From JAKVBK01 sp022447275 (GTDB lineage: Bacteria > Pseudomonadota > Alphaproteobacteria > Rhodobacterales > Rhodobacteraceae): a stretch of 64,000 nucleotides of DNA. The first letter of the stretch is position 1. Every line of letters starts with the position of its first letter. A program made the position numbers and the translations under genes. A model generated the notes under the pieces. It saw only the letters and a list, made by a program, of their open reading frames with translations, did not search any database and was not told the origin of the DNA. Of the stretch, positions 1-8,359 are shown in pieces. Location of the stretch: the NCBI GenBank assembly GCA_047125605.1, contig CP138932.1, forward strand, positions 1,426,001 to 1,490,000. The letters are read 5' to 3'.

Positions 1-764
1 TCTTGCACCCAAAGATCTCTCTTCGACAGGGCCTCGTGGGCCGGCGCGGCGATGACATGCATAGCGCAGGCCCCACCCCCGGCCTCGATTGCAGCGGGGG
101 CTACGCAGAGGCGATCGTCACGTCAGCGGACTGCCTCGTTTCATTGGGCAAATCACTTGGCCCAAAGGAGGCTGCACCTTTTGCCTATGCGGGCCTGACG
201 GCCTACCGCACAGCGAAACGCGCCGCACGTTATCTGACCCCCGGGGAAACCTGTGTGATCATCGGGGCCGGAGGTCTTGGCCACTTGGCGATCCAGGTGC
301 TGCGCGCCTTGAGCGCCGTTGAAATCGTCGTCGTCGACAGCAGCGACGTGGCCCTGCAACTGGCCGGTGACTGTGGCGCGGATCATCTGGTCTGGGCTGA
401 CGGCGGTGAATTCGATGCAGTCATGTCTTTGACAAAGGGTTTGGGTGCAAAGGCCGTGCTCGACTTTGTGGGCGAGACCGGCACCACACGAAAGGGGCTC
501 GCCATGACCTGCAGGGCGGGCAGCTACTACATCGCGGGCTATGGCGAAGATATCAAAGTCTCCGCTTTTGAGCTGGTTGCAGACGAAAAGAAGATCATCG
601 GCAACCTTGCCGGAACTTGGGCAGAACTGTCCGAACTCATGGAATTGGCGCATCGCGGATTGGTTCAGGCGGAAACGCAGGAATTCAGTCTCGCGGACGC
701 GAATGTCGCCCTTCGCGCTTTGCTCGAAGGCAACATCAAAGGGCGCGCCGTGCTCGTGCCCTGA
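1..764 (+). CDS. Zinc-type alcohol dehydrogenase family protein, 3' part only
   Basis: This is the C-terminal two thirds of a medium-chain dehydrogenase/reductase; the gene begins left of the window. The Rossmann fold is clear: GAGGLGHLAIQ is the NAD(P)-binding glycine motif, followed by VVDSS at the end of the second strand, where the cofactor ribose is bound. The GYAEAIVTS and AYAGLTAYRA-like stretches are typical of the family. The segment that usually carries four structural-zinc cysteines is present (HPKISLRQGLVGRRGDDMHS), but the expected positions read Leu, Gly, Gly and Ser, so this enzyme probably lacks the structural zinc. Catalytic-zinc residues lie outside the window. The stop is 27 bases before the binding-protein gene, so it is probably in the ABC operon and may oxidise the imported alcohol or polyol. 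The substrate is unknown. Confidence 0.85.
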   Translation, partial: LHPKISLRQGLVGRRGDDMHSAGPTPGLDCSGGYAEAIVTSADCLVSLGKSLGPKEAAPFAYAGLTAYRTAKRAARYLTPGETCVIIGAGGLGHLAIQVLRALSAVEIVVVDSSDVALQLAGDCGADHLVWADGGEFDAVMSLTKGLGAKAVLDFVGETGTTRKGLAMTCRAGSYYIAGYGEDIKVSAFELVADEKKIIGNLAGTWAELSELMELAHRGLVQAETQEFSLADANVALRALLEGNIKGRAVLVP

Positions 765-791
765 GAGTACCTATCATCTAGGGAGGTAAAT

Positions 792-2324
792 ATGAAAACT
801 TCACTGACAGGGTCGATCTCGGCCCTTGCAATTGCCGCGGCAGGCATTCTGCCGCCAGCAATGGTGTCTGCATCGGACTACAGCCAGTACGGCATCGACG
901 CCGATCTGCCCGGCACTTGCAACTATGCAGCCATCGACGCGAAGGATTACTCGGGAGAAACACTCAATGTGATCACCCATGCAATCCCCGTTATCGGCGA
1001 GCCCACGGCGCTGCATGCCGAACAGTTTGCAGAGCTTACGGGGGCGGAAGTGAACGTGGTTCACGTGCCATTCGGTGATCTGTTCCAGCGGATCATGATC
1101 CCCTTCCAGAGCGGTCAGAATGCCTATGACGTTCTGTTCTACGCATCCCTGTGGATTGGGGATTTCAACCGCTTCCTCGCTCCGGTTCCGGAGGCCTACA
1201 CGACCTCAAGCGGTATGTCCGACGTCACCGAAAGCTTCAAAGGCGTCGCAACGTGGAATGGCCAGATGATCCAGTACCCTATGGATGGGGACCGTCATTA
1301 TCTGAAGTATCGCACCGATGTTTTTGAAAATCCTGAAATGCAGGCGAAATTCAAAGAAGCAACGGGGCGCGACCTCACCCTGCCCGCCACGTGGGAAGAG
1401 TATAACGAGGTGGCTAGCGTCTTTTCCGGCTTTGACTGGGATGGCGACGGAGAAATGAACTATGGGTCTGCGGAAGTTGCAAAGCGCGATGATCTGATGT
1501 TCTCCGCTTTCATCAGCCGCGCGGCGCCCTATGCGAAGCATCCTGAAGTTGGCGGTGGTTTCTTCTTTGATCTCGCAACAATGGAACCGCTGATCAACAC
1601 GCCTGGCTTCGTGCGCGGGCTGGAGCTTTTCGTGGAAGCGCAACAATCCTTCCCGCCCGGTGGAACAAGCTTTGGCCTTGGCGATGAGATCTTCTCTTTC
1701 GGCGGCGGTCAGACCTTGATGAGCTATTCTTGGGATGATGCCTTCATCCAGGCGCAGCAAGAGGGCAGCCGGATCCGCAATGCCGTTGGCGCAGCCCCCT
1801 TGCCCGGTGCAAAGGAAGTCTGGAACCGTGAGACGGGCCAGTGGGACAGCTTCGATGAGCCGAACCGTGCACCCTACATGACATGGGGCTGGTCCTCTGC
1901 CGTGGCCAAGGACTCCAAAAATCAGGAAATGGCTTTTGACTTCCTGTGCTTCTTCTCCAATGAAGCCAACACGTTCCACGATCTGCAAATCGGCCGCTTT
2001 GGCGTGAACCCATACCGTGACAGCCACTTTGACAGCGCATTCTGGCAAGGCTTGGGATGGGATGCAGGTGTTGCAGATAGCTATGTCACGACCCTCTCCG
2101 AAATGGAGCAAAGTGGAAACCGTGTCTACGATCTGCGGGTGCCAGGCGTGGGGCAGTTCATGTCCTCCATGGCAAATGGTGTGGCAGAGGCCCTGGCTGG
2201 CCAGAAATCGGCACAGGATGCGCTCGATGGTGTTGCGGCCGAGTGGTCTGATATCGTTGACCGGATAGGCGCGGACCGCCTGCGCGAAGCCTACGCAAAT
2301 GTCGTCGCCCTAGAAGACGGCTGA
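792..2324 (+). CDS. ABC transporter solute-binding protein (family 1, polyol/sugar type)
   Basis: A 510-residue exported binding protein. A signal peptide (Lys3, hydrophobic core to about residue 24, cleavage near VSA-SD) is followed by a type-1 extracellular solute-binding fold with many aromatic residues (WIGDFNRF, MDGDRHYLKYRTDVF, YSWDDAF, MTWGWSSA), typical of binders of polyhydroxylated substrates. A strong ribosome binding site, GGGAGG, lies at 781-786. It is the first component of a five-gene importer. The ATPases resemble the rhizobial glycerol importer GlpS/GlpT, but this binding protein does not obviously look like GlpV, so the substrate should not be assumed to be glycerol. An intercistronic hairpin follows it, consistent with the binding protein being made in excess over the membrane subunits. 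Confidence 0.9.
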   Translation: MKTSLTGSISALAIAAAGILPPAMVSASDYSQYGIDADLPGTCNYAAIDAKDYSGETLNVITHAIPVIGEPTALHAEQFAELTGAEVNVVHVPFGDLFQRIMIPFQSGQNAYDVLFYASLWIGDFNRFLAPVPEAYTTSSGMSDVTESFKGVATWNGQMIQYPMDGDRHYLKYRTDVFENPEMQAKFKEATGRDLTLPATWEEYNEVASVFSGFDWDGDGEMNYGSAEVAKRDDLMFSAFISRAAPYAKHPEVGGGFFFDLATMEPLINTPGFVRGLELFVEAQQSFPPGGTSFGLGDEIFSFGGGQTLMSYSWDDAFIQAQQEGSRIRNAVGAAPLPGAKEVWNRETGQWDSFDEPNRAPYMTWGWSSAVAKDSKNQEMAFDFLCFFSNEANTFHDLQIGRFGVNPYRDSHFDSAFWQGLGWDAGVADSYVTTLSEMEQSGNRVYDLRVPGVGQFMSSMANGVAEALAGQKSAQDALDGVAAEWSDIVDRIGADRLREAYANVVALEDG

Positions 2325-2348
2325 GGCTGTCTGTCTACGCATAAAAGA

Positions 2349-2372
2349 TGAGGGGCAGTGTGCTGCCCCTCA
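2349..2372 (+). terminator. Intercistronic hairpin after the binding-protein gene
   Basis: A perfect 10-bp stem (TGAGGGGCAG pairs with CTGCCCCTCA) with a TGTG tetraloop, followed a few bases later by CTTTT at 2376-2380. It lies between the stop of the binding-protein gene (2324) and the chosen start of the first permease (2402). Such hairpins commonly act as leaky terminators or 3'-end stabilisers that raise binding protein over permease. It lies inside an upstream extension of the permease frame, which argues against the earlier start at 2348. Confidence 0.75.
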
Positions 2373-2401
2373 CAGCTTTTCCAAGATTGTTGGGCATCAA
2401 C

Positions 2402-3268
2402 ATGCTGAAGTCAAAGCACTTCTTTCTGCTTCCCGCGCTTCTGACGCTGGCTGCGATTATCCTCTTCCCCCTGATCTTCACGGTCCGCGTAAGTCTCTCA
2501 AGCTGGGACGTCTATCAGGCCGGATTGGATTATATCGGCAGTCGAAACTATGCGCGTCTTTTCGAAGACACGCGGTTTTGGGAGAGCTTGCTGCGCCTAT
2601 CGGTGATGAGCTTTGTCACTGTCACTCTGCAGTATGTTTTGGGCTTTGCATTGGCCTTGGCCGTCTGGAAAAGCATGCCCGGAGGACGCGTTTTCCGTGT
2701 GCTCTTTCTCGTTCCGATGATGACAACTCCGGTTGTCATGTCTGTCATATGGCGCACGGTCTTCCACGAAAGCCTCGGCCCGGCGAACGATCTTTTATCG
2801 ATTATTGGGGTTGGGCCCGTGCCTTGGCTGTCCTCAGCCGCGGGCGCCTTTATCAGCGTGGTCATCGTGGAAGTATGGCAATGGACACCCTTCATGTTCC
2901 TGCTGCTTCTTGCAGGCTTGGTATCGCTGCCCCGCGAACCCTATCTTGCGGCTGCGATCGACGGCGCATCGCCAACACGGACTTTCTGGCAAGTGACATT
3001 CCCTCTTATGGCCCCGATTTCAATCGGCGCGATTATCATTCGCCTGATCGAAGCCTCCAAGATCATGGATACGGTCTATGTGATGACTTCAGGCGGCCCT
3101 GGCACAGCCACTGAAACCCCCTCCTACTACATCTACATTCGAGGTTTGCGCGAGTTTCAAGTTGGTTACTCGGCGGCGCTATCGCTCACATACCTCGTAC
3201 TGATGATCATCATTCTGACGATCATCGCCAAGCTCCTGATGCGCTTTCTTGTTGGAAAGGACGACTGA
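2402..3268 (+). CDS. ABC transporter permease 1 (MalF-type, GlpP-like)
   Basis: A 288-residue inner-membrane permease with about six hydrophobic segments. The cytoplasmic EAA loop that docks on the ATPases is visible as EPYLAAAIDGASPTRTFW followed by QVTFPLM. The start is the ATG at 2402, because the in-frame start at 2348 would place a perfect hairpin inside the coding region and would delay the first membrane helix (FFLLPALLTLAAIILFPLIF). It sits between the binding-protein gene and the second permease, and its stop is one base from the next ATG. Together the two permeases form the transport channel. Confidence 0.9.
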   Translation: MLKSKHFFLLPALLTLAAIILFPLIFTVRVSLSSWDVYQAGLDYIGSRNYARLFEDTRFWESLLRLSVMSFVTVTLQYVLGFALALAVWKSMPGGRVFRVLFLVPMMTTPVVMSVIWRTVFHESLGPANDLLSIIGVGPVPWLSSAAGAFISVVIVEVWQWTPFMFLLLLAGLVSLPREPYLAAAIDGASPTRTFWQVTFPLMAPISIGAIIIRLIEASKIMDTVYVMTSGGPGTATETPSYYIYIRGLREFQVGYSAALSLTYLVLMIIILTIIAKLLMRFLVGKDD

Positions 3269-3269
3269 T

Positions 3270-4115
3270 ATGGGACGCACCTACCACATCATAAAGTACC
3301 TCTGCCTACTGGCCTGGGCCACTTTTGTCGTCTTCCCATTCCTTTGGGCGTTGAGCACGTCTTTCAAGGACGCAAATGCTGTCACGAGCGGAGCACGCTA
3401 CATCCCATGGGTCGAATTTGAGCCGTCCGTTCAGGGTTGGACATCCTTGTTTGCCAGCGGCAGCACAGGCATCAACATCGTCACGCCCTTCCTGAACTCG
3501 GCATCTGTTACATTGCTGGCGAGTATCGTCAGCCTCAGCCTCGGCACATTGGCAGCCTACGGATTGAGCCGCTTTTCCTTCAAGGCGGGCTTTGTGAAAA
3601 ACTCTGACATCACGTTTTTCTTCATCTCTCAACGGATTATGCCACCGATCGTATTGGCCATTCCCTTTTTCTTGATGCTCAAGGAAATCAATGCACTGGA
3701 TACGATCTTCGGACTTGTCATCGTTTATGTGGCGCTGCTGTTGCCCATAGCCGTCTGGGTCATGATCGATTTTTTCGCCTCTATTCCCAAGGAATTGGAT
3801 GAAATGGCGATGATTGACGGGTGCACGCCGATCGGAGCCTTCTTTCGGGTGGTTTTGCCAAATTCTACCGCTGGCCTCGTCGTTGCGGGCATGTTCTGCC
3901 TGATCTTCGGCTGGAACGACTTCTTCTTTGCCTTCATCCTGACCTTTACCGAGACGCAATTGCTGCCCGTCGCGATTGTTTCACTCAACTCCTCGGTCAC
4001 GCCGTGGTGGTCCCTGTCGGCCTTTGCTTTGATTTCCGTAACGCCGCTGGCGCTCATTGCGATCGTTGTAGAGCGCTTCATGTCACGCGGGTCCCTCGCC
4101 GGAGCATTTAGGTAG
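3270..4115 (+). CDS. ABC transporter permease 2 (MalG-type, GlpQ-like)
   Basis: A 281-residue second permease with about six membrane segments and an EAA loop (ELDEMAMIDGCTPIGAFF, then RVVLPN). The ATG at 3270 is preferred over the in-frame TTG at 3249: it lies one base after the upstream stop and is preceded by GGAAAGG at 3254-3260. The next gene, for an ATPase, starts four bases after its stop. It should pair with permease 1 in the inner membrane as a heterodimeric channel. Confidence 0.9.
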   Translation: MGRTYHIIKYLCLLAWATFVVFPFLWALSTSFKDANAVTSGARYIPWVEFEPSVQGWTSLFASGSTGINIVTPFLNSASVTLLASIVSLSLGTLAAYGLSRFSFKAGFVKNSDITFFFISQRIMPPIVLAIPFFLMLKEINALDTIFGLVIVYVALLLPIAVWVMIDFFASIPKELDEMAMIDGCTPIGAFFRVVLPNSTAGLVVAGMFCLIFGWNDFFFAFILTFTETQLLPVAIVSLNSSVTPWWSLSAFALISVTPLALIAIVVERFMSRGSLAGAFR

Positions 4116-4119
4116 CCAC

Positions 4120-5178
4120 ATGCTTACATTGAAAAATCTCTCAACAGCCGGGCGAAAGCGTCCGCTCCACGCTCTCAATGCAGACCTTAAAAGTGGAAAG
4201 ATTTATACAATACTTGGGCGCACCGGCGCTGGAAAAACCGAGCTGCTGCGCACTGTGATGGGGCTTGATGAGATCGCTAGCGGCCATTTGGAACTGGACG
4301 GACAGAACCTCGCAAAAAGACCGGTTCGCAAGCGCCAGATGAGCATGGTCTATCAGCAGTTCATAAACTACCCCCATTTGACGGTGCTCAAGAACGTCGC
4401 TTTCCCACTGCGCCGTCAGGGCCTCTCTGAGAAGGAGGCCAGCAAACGGGCGATGGCTGCACTGGATCTTGTTGGTTTGGCCGGATTTGAGGGCCGTATG
4501 CCTTCGGAACTATCTGGCGGCCAGCAGCAGAGGGTGGCAATCGCGCGGGCAATTGTGAAGAAAGCACGCATCCTGCTGATGGACGAGCCTCTGGCAAATC
4601 TGGATTACAAGCTCCGCGAACAATTGCGCGAAGAGTTCCCGCGTTTGCTGGCAGAGAACAGCGATGGGATCATCCTCTATTCAACCACCGAACCTGCAGA
4701 AGCCATGCAACTGGGTGACGAGATGATCGTCATGCACGAGGGGCGCATTCTGGCGATGGGTGCTCCTGAGGCGATCTTTGAGGCCCCTGCCACTGTTGAA
4801 GTTGCAAAGCTCATCAGTGACCCCCCGGTTTCAATCGTGGACGGCAAGATCGCCGACGGTAAGCTGTCAGCAGGGCAAACGGTGCTCCAATCACTACCTG
4901 ACCTGAAGATGCCTGACATGGGTGCTGTCCAGATCGGGATACGTCCCGATGCGCTCTCGATTGGCGGGGATATGCAAGCAAAGGTCGTCCTGGCTGAGTT
5001 TTCTGGCTCGGACACCATCGTTCACCTGGCATTTGAATTCGGCGCGGCGGTCATGCTCGTGGAGGGCATCCACGAATTTTCGCCAGATGAGCGCATCTCA
5101 GTTTCCATCGACACATCTCGCCTGATGTTCTTTTCAACAGACGGCGAAAATTTATCGGAAAGGCTTGGAAATGGCTGA
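4120..5178 (+). CDS. ABC transporter ATPase 1 (GlpS-like, H-loop His absent)
   Basis: A 352-residue ATPase with a C-terminal TOBE-like regulatory region. Walker A is GRTGAGKT (33-40), the Q-loop is VYQQ (78-80), the signature LSGGQ is intact (131-135) and Walker B is ILLMDE (151-156). Where the H-loop histidine should be, the sequence reads YSTTEPAEAM (187-196), so the usual THD is missing. To my knowledge the same STTEP/ATTEP replacement marks the GlpS family of rhizobial glycerol importers, so this is a family trait rather than decay. Its partner has the opposite defect. It is the fourth gene of the importer operon and overlaps the next gene by 8 bases. Confidence 0.9.
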   Translation: MLTLKNLSTAGRKRPLHALNADLKSGKIYTILGRTGAGKTELLRTVMGLDEIASGHLELDGQNLAKRPVRKRQMSMVYQQFINYPHLTVLKNVAFPLRRQGLSEKEASKRAMAALDLVGLAGFEGRMPSELSGGQQQRVAIARAIVKKARILLMDEPLANLDYKLREQLREEFPRLLAENSDGIILYSTTEPAEAMQLGDEMIVMHEGRILAMGAPEAIFEAPATVEVAKLISDPPVSIVDGKIADGKLSAGQTVLQSLPDLKMPDMGAVQIGIRPDALSIGGDMQAKVVLAEFSGSDTIVHLAFEFGAAVMLVEGIHEFSPDERISVSIDTSRLMFFSTDGENLSERLGNG

Positions 5179-6244
5179 AATTGAGCTTCGAAAGCTTGGC
5201 CATAGCTACATCTCAAAACCGCAGTCGGAAGATGACTACGCGCTCAAACCTGTCGATCTGGTTTGGGAAGATGGCAAAACCTATGCGCTTCTTGGCCCAT
5301 CGGGGTGTGGCAAAACAACGATGCTGAACATCATATCTGGCCTGCTGCACCCCTCAGACGGCCAGTTGCTGTTCGACGGCCAGAACGTGACCGACAAAAC
5401 AACAGCACAGCGCAACATCGCACAGGTGTTTCAGTTCCCAGTGATCTACACCACCAAAACCGTCCGCAAGAACCTTTCGTTTCCGCTTGAATGCAGGAAC
5501 TGGGACCCAAAGAAAATTGCGCACCGGGTGGCCGAGGTCTCCGAGATGCTCGAGTTGGGCGATATTTTGGATATGCAAGCCCGCCGCTTGAGCGCTGACC
5601 AGAAGCAGCTGATTTCTCTTGGCCGGGGCTTGGTCCGCGATGATGTGAGTGCCGTCTTGCTCGACGAACCACTGACCGTGATTGATCCACAGATGAAGTT
5701 CTCATTGCGGCGCAAGCTCCGCGAGATCAATCGGCACACAGGAATAACAATGATCCTCGTGACCCATGACCAGAGCGAAGCAATGTCCTTCGCGGATGAG
5801 GTCGTCGTGATGAAAGATGGGCAGGTGCAGCAAGCCGGTCGGCCCGAGCAGTTGTTCGAACGTCCTGAAAACACTTTTGTAGGCTACTTCATCGGGTCAC
5901 CCCCGATTAACCTGTTCAGCGCCGCCGTTTCGGGGGGCAATGTAGCCTGCCCCGCCTTGGGTTTGAGCAATATCTCTGGCGCACATGCCGCAGAAGGGGA
6001 GGTGCAGATCGGTATTCGGCCCGAACATTTGAGCTTTTGCGCGCCTTCCGACGGCAACCCACTTGCCACAGTCGAAGCTTTTGAAAACCTTGGAATTGAG
6101 CAAATCGTCAGCCTACGAGCTGAGAATGGTGAGACGTTCAAGGTTAAGTCTCGGCTGCGCGAGAAAGTGGCCGTGGGCAGCAAACGAGCCGTGTCTGTCG
6201 GGGCAAAGGACGTCTTGGTATTTGATGACGGGCAGTTGATCTAG
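5171..6244 (+). CDS. ABC transporter ATPase 2 (GlpT-like, degenerate signature)
   Basis: A 357-residue ATPase. Walker A GPSGCGKT (42-49), the Q-loop VFQF, Walker B AVLLDE (161-166) and an intact H-loop THDQSEAM (198-205) are present, but the signature reads LSADQ (140-144) instead of LSGGQ and the D-loop is TVIDP. With ATPase 1 this predicts one consensus and one degenerate ATP site in the dimer. The ATG at 5171 overlaps the previous stop (ATGGCTGA). The in-frame TTG at 5165 is less likely. A TOBE-like region fills the C-terminal third. The pair strongly resembles GlpS/GlpT. Confidence 0.9.
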   Translation: MAEIELRKLGHSYISKPQSEDDYALKPVDLVWEDGKTYALLGPSGCGKTTMLNIISGLLHPSDGQLLFDGQNVTDKTTAQRNIAQVFQFPVIYTTKTVRKNLSFPLECRNWDPKKIAHRVAEVSEMLELGDILDMQARRLSADQKQLISLGRGLVRDDVSAVLLDEPLTVIDPQMKFSLRRKLREINRHTGITMILVTHDQSEAMSFADEVVVMKDGQVQQAGRPEQLFERPENTFVGYFIGSPPINLFSAAVSGGNVACPALGLSNISGAHAAEGEVQIGIRPEHLSFCAPSDGNPLATVEAFENLGIEQIVSLRAENGETFKVKSRLREKVAVGSKRAVSVGAKDVLVFDDGQLI

Positions 6245-6407
6245 GATCGGATAAGCGGCCTCGCGCATTCTGCGGCAGCGTCTCCCCCCCTTCCCCAAAC
6301 ACACCGGCGTGGCGCATGTACTATCGGCCACGATCCACAATGGATTGGCAGTACCGAAAGCATTTGACACAGTAGCCGGGCACAGGCAGTTGCACGGGGA
6401 GCGCGCT

Positions 6408-7289
6408 ATGGACAAGCAAGTTGATTTGGGCTGCACACCACAGGTCACAGGTTTTTTCGATCCGCATTCCAACACAATCAGCTACGTTGTTCAGGATCCG
6501 GCAAGTACGGCCTGCGCCATCATTGACCCTGTGATGGAATTCGACCAGGCAGCCGGCCGCCTGACCTACGAGAGCGCAGATCAGATCGCCGCTTTTGTTA
6601 AAGCAAACGGGTTGCGCGTGGCTTGGATCATCGAAACCCATGTGCATGCGGATCATCTGTCCGGAGCCCCCTACCTTCAGGACCGCCTCGGTGGGAAGAT
6701 CGGCATCGGCGAACATGTTCAAACGGTTCAGGACACGTTTGGAAAGATTTTCAACGAAGGTACCGAATTTCAGCGCGATGGCAGCCAGTTTGATGCGCTG
6801 TTCAAGGACGGAGACGCCTACACGGTCGGCGGCATGGCCTGTTTTGCCATGCATACGCCCGGGCACACACCAGCCTGTATGGTGCATGTCATGGGCGATG
6901 CTGCCTTCGCAGGCGATACGCTTTTCATGCCCGATGGGGGCTCGGCGCGCGCTGATTTCCCCGGTGGGGATGCAGGCCAGCTCTATGACTCGATCCAGCG
7001 GGTTCTCAGCCTACCGCCGCAGACACGGCTGTTCATGTGCCATGACTATGGGCCGGGCGGGCGCGCCATCGCTTGGGAAACGACTGTGGCCGAGCAAGCC
7101 GCATGCAACATCCATGTCGGCAATGGCAAAACACGCGATGAGTTCATCGCATTTCGGACCCGCCGGGATGCAGAGCTCAAGATGCCCCAGCTGATTATCC
7201 CTTCATTGCAGGTGAACATTCGGGCGGGGGAAGTCCCCACGGACGCTGAGGGCAATATGACGCTCAAGGTGCCGGTCAACAAACTCTGA
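6408..7289 (+). CDS. MBL-fold hydrolase, persulfide dioxygenase-like
   Basis: A 293-residue metallo-beta-lactamase-fold protein. The metal motif THVHADHLSG gives His78, His80, Asp82 and His83. HTPGHTPACM and FAGDTLF supply further ligands, and HDYGPGG and the tail QVNIRAGEVP fit the ETHE1/Blh group of persulfide dioxygenases and related sulfur hydrolases. The ATG at 6408 is chosen because GGGGA lies just upstream (6396-6400) and the extra 33 codons before it do not belong to the fold. It lies 163 bases after the importer operon and is probably transcribed separately. The sulfur role is inferred from the family. Confidence 0.85.
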   Translation: MDKQVDLGCTPQVTGFFDPHSNTISYVVQDPASTACAIIDPVMEFDQAAGRLTYESADQIAAFVKANGLRVAWIIETHVHADHLSGAPYLQDRLGGKIGIGEHVQTVQDTFGKIFNEGTEFQRDGSQFDALFKDGDAYTVGGMACFAMHTPGHTPACMVHVMGDAAFAGDTLFMPDGGSARADFPGGDAGQLYDSIQRVLSLPPQTRLFMCHDYGPGGRAIAWETTVAEQAACNIHVGNGKTRDEFIAFRTRRDAELKMPQLIIPSLQVNIRAGEVPTDAEGNMTLKVPVNKL

Positions 7290-7362
7290 CCTGCCCCCCA
7301 TTTAACGGCTCGAACCGCGTGCTCTCAGGCCAGACGGGCTTGCCCGCTGTTCGTCGCCACGT

Positions 7363-8337
7363 TCAGGCGGCATAGACCAAGCGAAAGCCCGTATGCCCGG
7401 TTGAGCTGTCCGGTGAATTGCCCGTGCGCGCAGCAATTCGGTACCGAAAGCAATAAGATGCGTGGCACAGAAAAGAGCCGCCCTTGGTCAACTTATAGCT
7501 TTCCCGGCCCTGATGCGCCGCCTTCACAGACCGCTTCAACGAGCGCACTCGGAACGGTTGCGATGTCCATTCCCAGACATTGCCCACCATGTTGTAGAGC
7601 CCGTACCCGTTGGGCGCATAAGAGCGGGCCGGCGCTGTGCCTTTGTACCCATCTGCGCCCGTATTCCTTTCGGGGAACCGCCCCTGCCAGATATTGCAGG
7701 GGAACTGGTCCGTCTCATTGGGGGCCTCAAGGCCCCAGGGATAGGGCACATCCCCCAAGCCACCGCGGGCGGCATGCTCCCACTCGGCCTCGGTGGGCAG
7801 CCGTCCTCCGGCCCATTTGGCAAAGGCCAGAGCATCGTGCCACGTCACATGGGTGACGGGATGATCTGGATGGGGCGCGTCCACGCCGTAAGGGCCCTCC
7901 GGGCAGCGCCAGCTTGCTCCGGGCACCATATGCCACCACGGCGCTTCAGGCAGTGTGGGGGTGGGAGGCTGCGCAGCAGGCAGGTGGGCATAAAACACGA
8001 AACTTTCGCCAAACCGCTCGGCCTCGGTCAGATAGCCCGTGTCTTCTGCAAAGGCGGCAAAGCGGGCATTGGTCACCGCGCAACTGTCCATCCGGAACGT
8101 CTTGATCCCCTTGCGGCGCAAAGGCGCTTCACCGTCTGCGGGCAAAACCGGCGTGTCGGTTCCCAGCAAGCCGCGGCCGCCGGGTATGGAGGCAACCTCC
8201 ACGACCTGTTGCTGCCAGAGGCCCGCACCCGCCACAATCGGCACGGGAGCCGCATTTTTCAGGGCCTTGCCCGGAGCCGTTTGAGAAGCGAAGCGCACAG
8301 GGCCGCAGCACGTTTTGGGAGAGGCGTCAGAGGTCAT
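7363..8337 (-). CDS. Formylglycine-generating enzyme (FGE-sulfatase domain)
   Basis: A 324-residue protein of the SUMF1/FGE family. GRLPTEAEWEHAARGG, GNVWEWTS and GHTGFRLV are the conserved blocks. GSFLCHASYCFRYR places both copper-binding catalytic cysteines (about Cys291 and Cys296) where the true FGE enzymes have them, so it is probably an active oxidase converting a sulfatase cysteine to formylglycine. An N-terminal CCGP is also typical. No sulfatase lies in the window, so its client is elsewhere. The start at 8337 is chosen because upstream codons run into the preceding gene. It lies 22 bases downstream of the flavoprotein gene and may be co-transcribed. Confidence 0.9.
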   Translation of the reverse strand: MTSDASPKTCCGPVRFASQTAPGKALKNAAPVPIVAGAGLWQQQVVEVASIPGGRGLLGTDTPVLPADGEAPLRRKGIKTFRMDSCAVTNARFAAFAEDTGYLTEAERFGESFVFYAHLPAAQPPTPTLPEAPWWHMVPGASWRCPEGPYGVDAPHPDHPVTHVTWHDALAFAKWAGGRLPTEAEWEHAARGGLGDVPYPWGLEAPNETDQFPCNIWQGRFPERNTGADGYKGTAPARSYAPNGYGLYNMVGNVWEWTSQPFRVRSLKRSVKAAHQGRESYKLTKGGSFLCHASYCFRYRIAARTGNSPDSSTGHTGFRLVYAA

Positions 8338-8359
8338 GGCTCTTTTATACAGCGCCAGA

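Noticed and set aside
1206..2111. Open frame of 301 codons on the minus strand opposite the binding protein
   Set aside because: Shadow of a gene with signal peptide and ribosome binding site.
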